Of a DNA stretch of 50,334 nucleotides, positions 1-11,309 are shown piece after piece (position 1 is the first letter of the stretch; each line of letters begins with the position of its first letter). The notes beneath the pieces are model-generated. The model did no database searches and had not been told where the DNA came from. It saw only the letters and a list, made by a program, of their open reading frames with translations. Origin of the DNA: Bondarzewia mesenterica. Its lineage: Eukaryota > Basidiomycota > Agaricomycetes > Russulales > Bondarzewiaceae. The stretch lies in contig SGPL01000079.1 in NCBI GenBank assembly GCA_004802705.1, positions 1 to 50,334 on the forward strand. Reading direction: 5' to 3'. A program made the position numbers and the translations under genes.

Positions 1-3000
1 GATACTCAGGATACGCTTGCAAGAATGCCGCATGCGCTGCAGCCTCAACTGGGTCTTGGCTCTGACTTGGGGCTGAGGCAGATGTCACGAGACCTGACGT
101 CGGCGACGGGATATAGACAGGAGGAGAGACTGGGGCGGGGGAATGATAAACACGCTCGTTGGCGGCGAGGGCCGCTTTCTCAGAAAAGGGACGCAAGTAG
201 GTGTCTTGTGAGGGTTCAAGGCTAAAGGAAAGAGTTGACGCTGAGTGGATAAAATTTCTTTTTAGGAGTGGGGCAGAGCGGTGGTGTTTGAGGCTACGCG
301 TGCGCTCATACGTGGTATCCGTGTGGCGGTTGTGCGAATGGGAGTTTCCCATTGTTGGTATAGAAATATGAGGTTGTGGTGCCTAGAAAGAGGTGTGAGC
401 GTACGCATATAATTTAGAGGAAGAGAAGTCAGTATGGAAAGGTATGGGAGGGACAGAGAACATACCTCGAGGTGGCGGGAAGGTGACCAGCTAAGATATT
501 GGAGTTGAACCGAGCTGGGGCACGAGTAAGTGTGTTCGAAGACGCCAGGTGACGCCTTGACGCTTTGGATGATCGAGACACTCTAAGCGTCAATTTCTAG
601 ATATCATACGTCAAGTGACGCTTCTGGAAGCATGCGTCAAGAAGCGGCCACACCTGGAGATACAACGCTTAAACGAGCTGCCAATTGAGTCGTAGTATGA
701 CCTCGCCAACAGGATTTATATCCGAATGTTTCCTGGCTAGTGGTTGAAAAGCGCACATATAGGCAACAGGATAAAAGTACAGAGGACTATAAGTACGAGC
801 AGGAGACAAGGAGGGAACGGACATCCACCCACCTATAAGTGATCCTGACGTCTGGCGCACTGCAATTGATTCCGTCTGAGCCAAGGAGCCGGCTGTTTGA
901 AAACGGCGCATATATGCGTTCAACACGGGCAAATACCAACGAAGGGAGCCAATGTTATAACTCACAACGAGGTATCTACGTGTCGACAAGACACCAAGTC
1001 AGAGCAGGTAACAACATTGGATGGAAGAGAACACCTACGATAGGTGCGCTTGTGTATCTGAGCGACCGCGCATATATTAGGCCTCAGTACATATATGGGG
1101 CGAGCAGTGGGTCATTTACCTGATGGAAGATGTCCAATGTAGCGCTGACCATGTACAACAGATGGTATCAGTTGGAAAGACTCAGAGTGAGAACATCGGC
1201 ATACATACCAACTCGAACGGTGGGGGGAAAGCTGGTGAGGATGAGGTAGGAAGACAAGCTGAGGAAAAAGTCGGATGCGTCAGGGATGGCGTGCTCGACA
1301 CATTTATACACGGATGAAAGTCGGAGCTCCACGCTCCCATGAGCCAGAGTATCAAAACTTGTCCGGATAACAAACTAAACAGCTAACCAACCCATCCTCC
1401 GCGTACGCGCCGAGAGCCACCCCTTTCCAGACCCCAATACCCACCTCACTTACCAAGCTAGGCAACTGGGAAACAGGTGCAAGGCGCGACGAATGAATGG
1501 GATAAACACATTCAACACTCGGAAATGGAGTATAGGCCGTATCCGGCTGGATGATAGCGCGGCCCATGTCAGTAACGCGCTAGGCCCTTTCTTCCACCTT
1601 GGTGTTGTATGGTCAGCAGTAATCTTTAAATTTCATATAGGAAAGGGGCAGCCGATTGATGGGTCAGAGGAACCAACGATAGTACCTGCGACTCCTCTTC
1701 CATTCATCAAGGCCCTGGCGAAAGCCCGCATCGTTTGAATTCCTATTGCCTGCACGCTTTCCCGTGGTTCCCACACCGGGTGGAAATGGATCATGCATCA
1801 TGCATCATCATGGACCATCTTCCCAGCTCGTCCATCTGCGAGTTGGCAATCATGATGCGTCTTAATGATCTGGGGAAACTTAAAGTAAGGCGCGCTAGCA
1901 AGCCAATCGAGAGACAGGATCAATCATTGGCAGCTGCAGTTCTCACCATCAAATAGGAAACTTGACTGGAAATGGGAGCATGGTTCCAGGTTGTGATGCA
2001 TGTGAGGTCCGCACACCCTAAAGACGCGATGCACTTGAGCGGTCCGTGCACCGAGCTAATGAGATATGCATGTGTCGCGCATACTAGTCCGATAGCAAGT
2101 TTGAAGTGTGAGTGACTTCGCCATCCTGCCAACATAGCCTCAGCCCAAAGAAAGCGACCTGAGAGAATGCACCAATAATGATCCACACGTCGTGCACGAT
2201 TGGAACAGTTGGCAGATGGCCAGTCAGTGCCTTGAGCTAGTTGGTCTCATCCTGAGATAATAGTACTCATTGTGGCTGAAAATGTGGCAATAAGCTTCAA
2301 TCCCCGATGCCTGTGAGATGTCGATGAGCTTTTATGCTGTACGAAGAGCTGTCCTCGACGTATCGTTCCCCGTGGACATACTTGTGGTCGAAATATCTGC
2401 CAACGGACATTGGCACTTGTCGTCAGACTCAAAAATGGTCTCCGGCTTGCACGACCGGATGAGTAGGCGCACACGGGGTCTCGTCGCTGAGTCTAAACAA
2501 AACAACGGAAAACTCCGCGGAAGCCCTCGCTAAGCAGAAAACGAAGGGATCATCACATTCACCATCCTCATTAATGACATGAATAATTCTGTCAAAAACA
2601 AGCGAACCTATGCAATGTGTGCAAAGCTGTGCGAAGCTACTTTCACTGAATGTGAAGATCCTCAACTGGACATCCATTTTCGCATTATGATCGGATCCTC
2701 AAGGCTTTCGCCGCGTTCGCATAACCACCTTATGCATCAACAAAATTCGAGAAAACACGAAGATCGGGTACTAGCTCTACTCGATGATTGCTGGTAATTT
2801 AGAAGCGCCCGCTGCTTTCGCACTCTTGTGAGCCTTGTGTGCGATGGAAGATACGCTGCCATGTGGGCCTAGAAGGTGAAAATATGCGAGATCCTGTACA
2901 TACACTGCACCGCCAGCAGAAGCTCGACGATCGACGGGTGCAGAATTGCTGACAGTTCTCTTTATATCAAAACAGAATCATTTCCACCGCAATCCAAGCG

Positions 3001-5464
3001 TCAAACCCAAAGTCTGAGATGAACGTTTTGAACCGAACATGTCCGTCGTATGTCTTCTACGCCTGGCCGAGACTCGATAATCGTGGTACTGCGAGGCGAC
3101 CTAAAACTATAGGATCAACGAGGAAATACAAATGACCCACCCAGATCATAGAGAGCGGGCTGCATGTCTCAGTCTTTCATTTCCAGAGGCCCTCGGAGTC
3201 GACTCCACGTGCTTGCCAATAAACTCAGGGAAGACACAGGAGGACACTTGCTCCTAACGAGTACAAAACCGACAGATTCCTGAGAAACCCCCATCCGGCT
3301 AAGGCGATGCCGCCACTGCGCCACTGTCAGGAGAAGAATGTATGCTGATCAAATCGCATTCATAAAGACAGACGCACATGGTCGCCGCAATAGAGGCATA
3401 AACCTGTGCAACCGAGATCGTAAACGAGTATCTGTCAAGTCCGGGTAATACTCGTGCTCATCAATCCGTCGGTCCTCGACAGCACAAATGCCCTATTCCA
3501 AGAGTCGATATGGTCTCCTCTTCCTATTGGGGAATGGAGAGATGAGTTTATTCACGTCAAGCGCTGCCGGACACACTTGCATTGGTGACGGAGTATCAAA
3601 TTGATAAGACGTGTCATCATGCCAGGTCATGGGCAAACATCAGTCAAACCACAAGTACACATCTTCTAGCCTGTGTATGTTGTAAGTAAGAGGGACAGGC
3701 CATGAAAACTTGTATTCAAAAAATGCAAGGTTCCGTCAAGGATGAATGCAAGACGGGTTTCGGTAAGTCTTTTGAGCGACGGCTTTGTTCGAAAACGTAG
3801 GGACGGACCGCTGACCAGCGTTCCATTCGACTCGAAGCAGATAATTGAGGGTCGAGTCGCAGATCATTCGCAGCTACAAAGCTTCTGGCTACACAGATGA
3901 GCTATCCATGGTATTGATATTCACCTTCACACCTTCTTCCAGACGGACACTTTTGAATTTTACATATTGTGGTTCGTCGAAGGGGTAAACAGAGCAGGCG
4001 GCGAATGAACAGCCTTCCGGCGACTCGCACTGCACGGATCCACTCGTGGCGATACAAGCTAGGGACTGCCACATATGAAAACAATACCAAGACGGAGAAA
4101 TTGGAGTAGAGTTTGGAATTGAGTGCATGCGGATTGGGCTGGGATCCTAGAGCATGCCCGAATAGTCCATTATGGCATGAGTGAGAGGGGCGAATCATTG
4201 GCGGCAATGGAGATCACTAACTCGGCCAGTGGAGGTAGACACTCGTGATGCATAGGCGCCGAGACATATGAACGGCGACCAATGGGTTTGTGGAGGAATG
4301 GCCGCGCTGTTGAATAAGCAATGTAGGGGAAGGTGCAGGTTGGAGTGATAAAGATGGTACACCAATACTGCGAGACGGCAGCATTCTGAAAGGGCAGTAT
4401 TTACAAGATTCAATGATTAAAGACGGATGCGATATGGGAGTGTCAAAGTTCTGCCTCGGAAAGCATGATTGAAACAAAGGCTTGACAATGCATTCAGGCG
4501 CGGGGAAATGAACCCATTTGGTCTAGCAGTGCGCCTAGAGAATAACTCCTCTGAACAAACGCTCAGGTCATGCAGCAGAACTTCGCATGATGCTCAAGAA
4601 TATCGCGAAGAAGATTGTGAATGGAGGGTCAAAGCGATCAGTGATAACACAAGAATACGATTCATCAACATATCACCACCGCGCAAACAATCGGGATCAA
4701 CTGCAAATCAACATCTTCGGCGTCTATGAGCTCTCCTAGTAGTTCGAAGGGCGACTTGCGATCAGCAGAACGATATAGATCGAATGGCATGAATATTGTG
4801 AAGATCGGAAAGTGTCCCGAAATTCACACGAGGGGTTCCATGAGGCTCCAAATTCTAGTGGGAAAGAGGTCCGTTAACCAGCAACAGGTGATCAAAGAGA
4901 CGGAACCCAACTACAACGTCAAAAGAATGCTGCCCGCAAGCATGAGGTCAAATTCAAAGTGAACTGAGTGTGCCCTTACCATGCCCAACCAAACCCAGAG
5001 CTCCGTCGGACGTGGCAAGCGTCAGAGCATGCTGTTCATGTGTAAACTTTTTAAAGCCTCTCTACATGTCAAAAATAGATTGGACATCATCTTTCGGCTG
5101 TAAGGACTTGAGCAGTAGGTACAGAGAAAAGCACCTGCATTGCGCAAATGTCGTCGTCGGCTGGGAATTCTGTCCGACCTTAACATACGTGACATGTCAC
5201 TCAAAGCAAGAACATGTGCGTGACGTCACGCGTTATGTCCAATTGTCGCGACGCTCGTTTGTATTTTTAATTAGTCCTCCCAAAGGCAGAGTAGCCACTC
5301 GTCAACGTTCAATCTTCGTGCATTCGCGCCTCAGGATCCTCCTGTCTGACGTTGGTATACGCAGTGACCTTTCTCAGGCCCAGGGCTCAAGCATACATGC
5401 TTTGTCCCCTTCTATAATAACATCTCCCTTACCAAAATACCATCATCCTTCTCTGTCCAGTATC
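1..5464. other. Gene-poor left flank
   Basis: I see no convincing gene in this stretch. Open frames are short, lack recognisable domains and do not extend into each other through plausible introns. Visible structure: GACGC/GCGTC-rich DNA with inverted copies at about 530-660; three loosely similar blocks about 150-170 nt apart (near 745, 905 and 1070) that each contain a GCGCATATA-like core, one of them a perfect 12-bp palindrome; a short ATGCATC-type microsatellite near 1790; and two CRE-like palindromes at 5189-5231, just upstream of the MYND gene. It could be decayed repeat DNA, but I could not assign it to a transposon family. Confidence 0.5.
5189..5231. promoter_or_regulatory. Paired GTGAC palindromes upstream of the MYND gene
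   Basis: Two perfect palindromes sit side by side: GTGACATGTCAC at 5189-5200 and GCGTGACGTCACGC at 5218-5231. The second contains the canonical CRE/ATF core TGACGTCA. Both are built from the same GTGAC half-site, and they lie about 235-275 nt before the start at 5465. bZIP factors of the CREB/ATF type bind such cores; regulation of the downstream gene is inferred. Confidence 0.4.
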
Positions 5465-6755
5465 ATGACATCTTTCGAACGTGGATGGATTCCTGCAACT
5501 CTGGGCTATCCCACCCAGGACATGATGGATTACATCAAAATGTACACAGGTATCACGCGTATGAATGTAGACGACACAGAGAGCCATCCAGACGATTTTC
5601 AGAACAACATCACGAGGGCTTTCAGCCGTCTTGAAAGATTCCCAATCGCGGACGTAGAGGAGAAGGCTAGACAGGGTGACAGAGAAATGATCATAGAGCT
5701 GGGCCTCAGGTAAGTCCAACTCCAAATCTCTTAATATGCTTTGAACGGAGTTGCACATATTAATTGTGTTCGTGAACGGACTGTAGGAAGCACACGGGCT
5801 GCCAAACGCCCAAAGACCAGAATGAAGCCGTGAGGCTCTGGGAAAGCCTCTTACCCATCCCACTTGATCTCTCTGAGACCTTTAGCATGGGCACGGCCTC
5901 CCTCTGCCTGGTCTCTCACCACATGTCCAAGTACGACGAGTCGCGGGATGGCAAGGACCTCATCAACGCCGCGCGCTGCGCCGATTGTGCAGCCATGCTG
6001 GACGCCACTTCGCCGACCATGCTGTACGCTGCGAAGCTGCTCGATAGGACCTTGCGCGCGTTTGATACAGGTGATCATCAGCTTGATGCCAATGGCGTCG
6101 CGACGATCAAGCGCGCCACGGCAGAGTTTGAGTCCTTATGGGCAGTCTTCGAGCGGCGCAGTCGTGCGGTCGAGAGGGAGGAGCTCAAGAGGGAGATGAA
6201 GGTGAGGCGGGCGCCCAATCGGTACGAGTGCGCGCGCGATGGATGCGGCATCCAGGCGAATTCCCAACGCACCCTTTTAAGGTGCGCGGGACCATGTGCG
6301 CCGGAGAACAAGCCGCATTACTGCTCGAAGGAATGCCAGAGAGCAGTAAGTTTTTCTTGCAGGATGGACCTACCCACTCAGAATATTCACTCTGGCCCGT
6401 CAGGACTGGAAGGCGCATAAACCTTACTGCAAGGGCCAACAAAGAGAGACTTCGACGGCTCTCACTGTTCCACTTCCCACCAATTTCAGCTTTCTTCAGG
6501 AGGACGCTACAAGTCCAGACAACGCAAGCAGTCGTTCATCGAGGAAAAAAATGTCGTAAAAAGGAAAAGGGCAAGGAATGGCGGGTCAATGTGCCCACGC
6601 CGGACGGACGCAGCGAGATGCAAATCAGCACACAGTCAGTAGACTTGGAGACAATGAAACTCTTGCAGGACGTAGCATACCGCGCTCAAAGAGATGGCGT
6701 CGCCCGTGCGAGGGAGTATCTGCATAGTTTGGAGGACGAAGACTCGGTCGACTGA
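5465..6755 (+). CDS. MYND-type zinc finger protein (reading frame broken near 3' end)
   Basis: Exons 5465-5709, 5787-6345 and from 6404 have GT-AG borders and consistent phase. The first about 200 residues are helical with no domain I recognise. The last part is a MYND zinc finger: cysteine pairs around 6230-6300, then YCSKECQRA, whose final helix (DWKAH, then YC) continues across the intron 6346-6403. MYND fingers mediate protein-protein contacts, often in chromatin or signalling proteins; no SET domain is visible here. In exon 3 the frame meets a stop at 6557-6559 just after an A7 run (6545-6551). A well-composed frame continues in another register to 6755 (ending EDSVD), so the gene is probably longer than the stop suggests. 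Either an indel at the A run or a missed intron explains this. The gene sits at the left edge of the RiPP cluster with no clear link to it. Confidence 0.75.
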
Positions 6756-7846
6756 TGACCGATTTGGTACGATATAAGCACGGGTATATTAAATTGCAGA
6801 AGATGTACAACATAAGATACAACTGAATACATCGCATGGGCGGTTCCTACAGTTCGAGCGAAGGAGAGAACTGCAGAAGTAGATGCGTCAGTCACAATGG
6901 AAATCCTCAAGTTTTCAAAGCCTACAGGTCTTCGAAAGGAAGGAAATGTCGGGACATATCACCAGGACATCCAAATGATCATTGACACACAGCTTGGAGC
7001 TGTCGACACATCACCGTTAGTGACCCTGTTTTGGGACAGAAGGGACTGATGCTTGTCACGAAGAGCGTCCAATGCAAGAACGCAGATTCATTAAGAGGCG
7101 AGAGAGAGAAATCGATGGTACCATCTTCTGAAAAGCAAGACGTGGGCACGGACCCCCTAACGCTGGTTGGCAGTGCTCCTGGGATAAACCCAGGTTGGCA
7201 AATATACACTCCCCAAGATCATCATCTGCGACCGTTAAGGAAGGGTCCTAATATCACTTACCCATCGTCGATTCGTCCTTGGTAACACAAAATCAGAACG
7301 ACTAGCTGACCGAACGTATGAACAATGTCGCTTTATCGCACTTTGAATTTTAGCCAACTTGAACTTATCCATCGATGCGCCAATCAAACGAGCAAATATT
7401 CGTCACCATCCTTGCCTTTTAGCTTGTTTGACGTTTCGTCGTATTCATAGATAAATAGTTTATCAAAAACGTTTGTAACTCACTGCTACGGCAACATTTA
7501 GCATCCATGGCCTCATCTAAGCGAGATTGCAACGCCGAAACGACGCGATGTTTGTGACCTGGGCATGAGTGGCCGGAAGCAACCTCGATCCTGAACCAAG
7601 AAATCCGACGCCAAGTATGGATATATGAGATCCAACATCCAGCTATATTGCGAGGCATCGGCGGATCGCCGAACCCGCAAACGCACCTCAGCAGCCGCGT
7701 CAAAAAAATGCCATCGATTCCACTTTTACCGAACTGGCCTGCATATTTCAGCCAGCAATATACCTCTCTTCACACCTGTGTACAACTCCCTTAGCGGGGA
7801 AAAAAATGCAAAAGGGTCCCAGCGAACGCCGCTCGTCTGGTCATGG
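6756..7846. other. Intergenic, nothing recognised
   Basis: About 1.1 kb between the MYND gene and the 3' end of the RRT8-like gene. Open frames are short and without domain resemblance. No RNA gene or repeat was noticed. Confidence 0.5.
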
Positions 7847-9310
7847 TCATGTCGCCTTCTTCGCCTTTTCCTCCCCAATGTAATGCTGCCGTTTTTCCAA
7901 GTCTGCAGTAATAGACGATGAAACTACATCAATCAATGCACTCGCAGCCCATATTTTTGAATATGGGTGTAGATTTGGGAAAGGAGCGAGAGAGATGGAC
8001 TGACCGTGCGCCCACATGGCGGCGCCGATGCGGTTCGAAACCGAGAAGAGAAGGCCGAGGAATGGGATGGACTCGAGCAGCGCGGCCGCAAAGCCAAACA
8101 CTGTTTCCAAAAGTTGAACATCAATGCTCGTTCTTCCCGTTCAACGGGAGGACACGAAGTGCGAGAGGGAGAAGTTCTGACGTACCGCGGTAGTCCCACC
8201 GGTGTTCGGCGACGAAAAGTGCAATTTGATGGCGGTTCATTTTCTTCGCTTGGAAATACTGTTTTCCAAAGTGATGAGAAAGAAATGGAAAGCATGATGA
8301 TGAATGCGAGTTTCTGAGAGAGGGCGGGCCTAGTGGTACGAGATTATTGAGTGAGTGCTTACCGGTCGGTGCAGGTAACGCGCGGTATCCATCGACTTAA
8401 AGAACGCTGCGATGAAGATGCCAACGAACGGCACTGCGTGCAACGGGAACAACATCACTACACGCACACAATCACATGCTCTTATAAACAAAACTATCCA
8501 GCGTCTCCCGTACTGAACAGAGCACGCACCTCGTTTGATGGTATATCCCACCAACCAAGTCTTAACGCCCTCCATGCCCGCCCACGTTCCATCGTCGACC
8601 ACGGGCGGGACATCCCACTCCTCGATGTACGGGCCCCAAAATTCGGGCCCTTTCCCGCGCGAGGCGACGGTCTGGTCCCAAGCGCGCTGCCGGGCAATGC
8701 GTAGGTTGCGCGCGAGGAAGAAGGTGAGGATGCCAGTGAGTTGACTGACGATGATCATGACAGTCGCATCTGCATGAAAACACATTCAGATGTTCGAGAA
8801 AGCATGAGAAAGGGGGAGGACGAACATGTTGGGATGTCGAAGGGCATTTTAAAGCCTAGTATGGTCTCGTTCGAGATGCCTGTAATGCTGGGTGACCTGA
8901 TAGAATTAAAAAATGAAATATACAGAAGGGTTGTGCGCAAAGGTATCACACTTCATGAGAAATAGCTTGACGAATTTGCGTTGGATATTGAATGTCAACG
9001 CAGCCTATGGGCCACACGATCAAACATTCTCAGCCCCATTCACGAAGGACCATACAAACCGAAACTCACCCAGCTCAGCCCGACAGCGACGCCTCTCAAA
9101 AATCCATGCTTGCACTTTTTTCCAGATGGGGACGTAGAGGCTCTTGTCCGTGACAAGGCGGTACACGCCGACGACGACATAGGAAGGCGGAAATTCGAGG
9201 CGGAGCGTCGAGCGCTCGAGAGCGAGGGGTACGTTGGGAGGCGGGGAGGCGAGTGGTTCGTAGTCTGGGTTGAATACTTGCTGTTGCGGGGGTTTCTGCT
9301 CTACAGACAT
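7847..9310 (-). CDS. RRT8/LDS-like (EI24-related) multi-pass membrane protein
   Basis: Eight exons join in phase: 9310-9070, 9004-8952, 8896-8826, 8769-8530, 8457-8363, 8258-8186, 8100-8005 and 7902-7847, about 307 residues. Visible pieces are TDKSLYVPIWKK, a hydrophobic stretch with PLHAVPFVGIFIAAFF, DTARYLHRP, HRWDYR, a second hydrophobic stretch (LLESIPFLGLLFSVSNRIG) and a C-terminus with DLEKRQHY. I associate this pattern with fungal RRT8/LDS-like lipid-droplet or spore-wall membrane proteins of the EI24 type; the family name is from memory. In exon 1 the frame slips by one base at a T6 run (9116-9121, A6 in the coding strand), so a strict translation is broken there. The gene lies next to the precursor gene on the same strand, 477 nt downstream of it; membership of the cluster is possible but unproven. 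Confidence 0.65.
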
Positions 9311-9415
9311 GATGTTGGTGCGTGGTCAACGTCCGTCACTGACTGGCACTTTCCATGCGAAGACGCATGCAACTCCTAACCCTGTTCTGTGGTCTGGTTC
9401 GTTGACTGCCGGCGA

Positions 9416-9456
9416 CGTCGAGCTTGCGTCGAGCTAACGTCGAGCCTCGTCGAGCT
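9416..9456. repeat. Four helically phased CGTCGAGC repeats
   Basis: CGTCGAGC occurs at 9416, 9427, 9438 and 9448, a spacing of 11, 11 and 10 nt or about one helical turn. The array lies about 105-145 nt upstream of the RRT8-like start and downstream of the precursor stop. A phased binding array is inferred. Confidence 0.5.
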
Positions 9457-9787
9457 CGACACTTCAAACGTCTCACCGTGATGAGTCTTCGTCAAATACC
9501 GCGACTCTATCTCATATAAATTTCACAATACTCCAAGCGACAACTATCCATTCATTCCAAAGCTTCAAATTTCGATAATAAGTATGACATCAAATACATC
9601 TCGTAGTAGGGGGGCCTTGCGACGTGGAGGGGAGGATTACTTATGCATATAACACGGACAGACTTCGTCGGTATGTGAAATCTGGAAAAAGGGATGAGTG
9701 AGTTGATATATGCTTGAAATCTCCATGGATGAGACAGATGATTACCCTGCACGGCGCGGCGTCATCATCGTCGTCGTCGAGTAGATT

Positions 9788-10539
9788 TCAATCGAGCTCT
9801 TCATCGGCGCTGATACCGTACTTGTGAGGGACCCGCTTCTCGAGTTCCTCCTCGTCGGCAATGCCATAACGGTGGGGAACACGTTTCTCCAACTCCTCGT
9901 CAGCGCTGATCCCATACCTGTGAGGCACGCGTTTCTCGAGCTCCTCATCCGCGCTGATTCCGTACTTATGTGGCACACGCTTCTCAACCTCCTCCTCATC
10001 GGCAATGCCATAGCGGTGTGGGACGCGCTTCTCCAATTCCTCGTTGGCACTGATGATGTACTTGTGAGGGACCCGTTTCTCGAGTTCCTCCTCGTCGGCA
10101 ATGCCATAGCGGTGGGGAACACGTTTCTCCAACTCCTCGTCAGCGCTGATCCCATACCTGTGAGGTACGCGTTTCTCGAGCTCCTCATCCGCGCTGATTC
10201 CGTACTTATGTGGCACACGCTTCTCAACCTCCTCCTCATCGGCAATGCCATAGCGGTGCGGGACGCGCTTCTCCAATTCCTCGTCGGCACTGATACCGTA
10301 CCTATGCGGCACGCGCTTCAACAAGGTATCCTCTACACTAGGCTCATCGTACCCGCGCCGCCCGAGACCACGTGCGCCCACATCAACGACTAAGCGCACA
10401 ACCCCCAACATCACATCCAGTCAGCCTTGGACCTTTGAACGACCGACGGCCATGAACAGCAAGTGTACTGACCTCGAGCGTGTGCGGGCAGCACGGTGAG
10501 AACGAACGCGAACAACACGGCGAAAGTGGGCACGATCAT
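9788..10539 (-). CDS. Secreted Kex2-processed repeat precursor, dikaritin/UstA-like RiPP precursor
   Basis: Two exons, 10539-10473 and 10389-9788, are joined by an 83-nt intron with a CTGAC branch-site candidate, giving 222 residues. Exon 1 is almost exactly a signal peptide: Met, a hydrophobic core (FAVLFAFVLTVLP) and an Ala-His-Ala cleavage site. After a leader of about 27 residues ending LLKR come eleven tandem 16-residue units such as VPHRYGISADEELEKR. All but the last end in Lys-Arg, the Kex2 site. Core types: HRYGIS (3), HRYGIA (4), HKYGIS (3) and HKYIIS (1). This is the layout of UstA-type precursors of ustiloxin, phomopsin and asperipin, where each Kex2-released repeat carries a Tyr-containing core that is oxidatively cyclised. 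No C-terminal CaaX is present, which argues against a basidiomycete pheromone. Three UstYa-like genes, a tyrosinase and two methyltransferases lie downstream. The core borders and the final product are inference. Confidence 0.9.
9827..10306. repeat. Duplicated 240-bp block inside the precursor gene
   Basis: Within the 48-nt repeat array, a five-unit block (about 9827-10066) is repeated almost exactly at about 10067-10306, with roughly ten differences over most of its length. At the protein level the same order of unit variants recurs (units 2-6 and 7-11). The odd unit, with Ile-Ile and Asn in place of Gly-Ile and Asp, occurs in only one copy. Confidence 0.8.
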
Positions 10540-10640
10540 GACGTTAACGAAGATGATGTTATGGAAGGTGAAATTTCGAAGTGGGAAAGAGCGAAGAAGG
10601 AGTTCGTGGGGAGGTATTTCGGGCTGCTATCGGTCGAGCA

Positions 10641-10652
10641 CTTTATATATAC
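10641..10652 (-). promoter_or_regulatory. TATA box of the precursor gene
   Basis: The minus strand reads GTATATATAAAG here, about 102-113 nt upstream of the precursor ATG at 10539. This is a strong match to a TATA element at a distance that leaves a 5' leader of about 70-80 nt. Confidence 0.55.
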
Positions 10653-11281
10653 TCGAGGTGAGTCCTCCCCTTCATTCCCTTTGCACACGGATGTGGATGG
10701 CCCAATCTGCATGGAGATCCGAGGTGACAGGAACGGGGAGAGTTGCATGAAACGGCCTCAGACTCCGGATCAAAAAATCGTTTTCCGTTTTTCTGTTCCT
10801 TTCTTTGTTTTCCTTTTTTAACGTTGTTATCTTTGTCATTTATTAAAAAAAACGTCACGGTTGTCCGTGCGCTGATGAGCACACTTTGGGTGACTTTGTC
10901 CTGCTGACTAGGACCACGGTCGGTCGCAACTCCGAGTCGTTCGTCCGTAGTATCAAATGCGACTTCAGATAGACAACCAGCGTTGACAACGAAATTGTGC
11001 TCACACCCCCGTCTGACATGATTGTCCGAGAAAAAAATACGGGGTATCAACAGGGATCGCTGTCATGGAAGGACCTGACGATGGGTGGAGGACGATATTG
11101 CGCAAGCAGATTACCGACCAAGGTGACCTGTGACGCGAATTTGTCTGGAATCAACGCAATCTGCAGTGGAAATTTCGAAGATCTTGGTTTTATTATTGTT
11201 AACGAGCGGGAGTCCGTGAGATCGGCGCATCTATCAGACCGACGATCTGGTGGACAAAGAGTGACTCGTCTCGGTCACACG

Positions 11282-11309
11282 AGTGGTCACTTAACTTTAC
11301 TTGACCACT
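11282..11309. repeat. Perfect 8-bp-arm hairpin
   Basis: AGTGGTCA at 11282-11289 and TGACCACT at 11302-11309 form a perfect inverted repeat with a 12-nt loop. It lies four bases before a CGTTTCACGTTTCAC tandem motif. Function unknown; it could be a dimeric regulator site. Confidence 0.4.

Noticed and set aside
669..1123. Overlapping frames in the left flank
   Set aside because: They have no domain, no consistent introns, and frames on both strands over degenerate repeats.
9788..10389. CRISPR-like array (regular 48-nt repeats)
   Set aside because: The repeats are contiguous coding units without spacers, and the DNA is eukaryotic.
9824..10393. Long plus-strand open frame of hydrophobic repeats opposite the precursor, and a third open frame at 9742-10290
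   Set aside because: The 48-nt repeat keeps all frames open. Only the minus-strand frame has a signal peptide exon, a clean intron and Kex2 sites.
9788..10539. Basidiomycete mating pheromone precursor
   Set aside because: It has no C-terminal CaaX box, has a classical signal peptide, and no STE3-type receptor is nearby.
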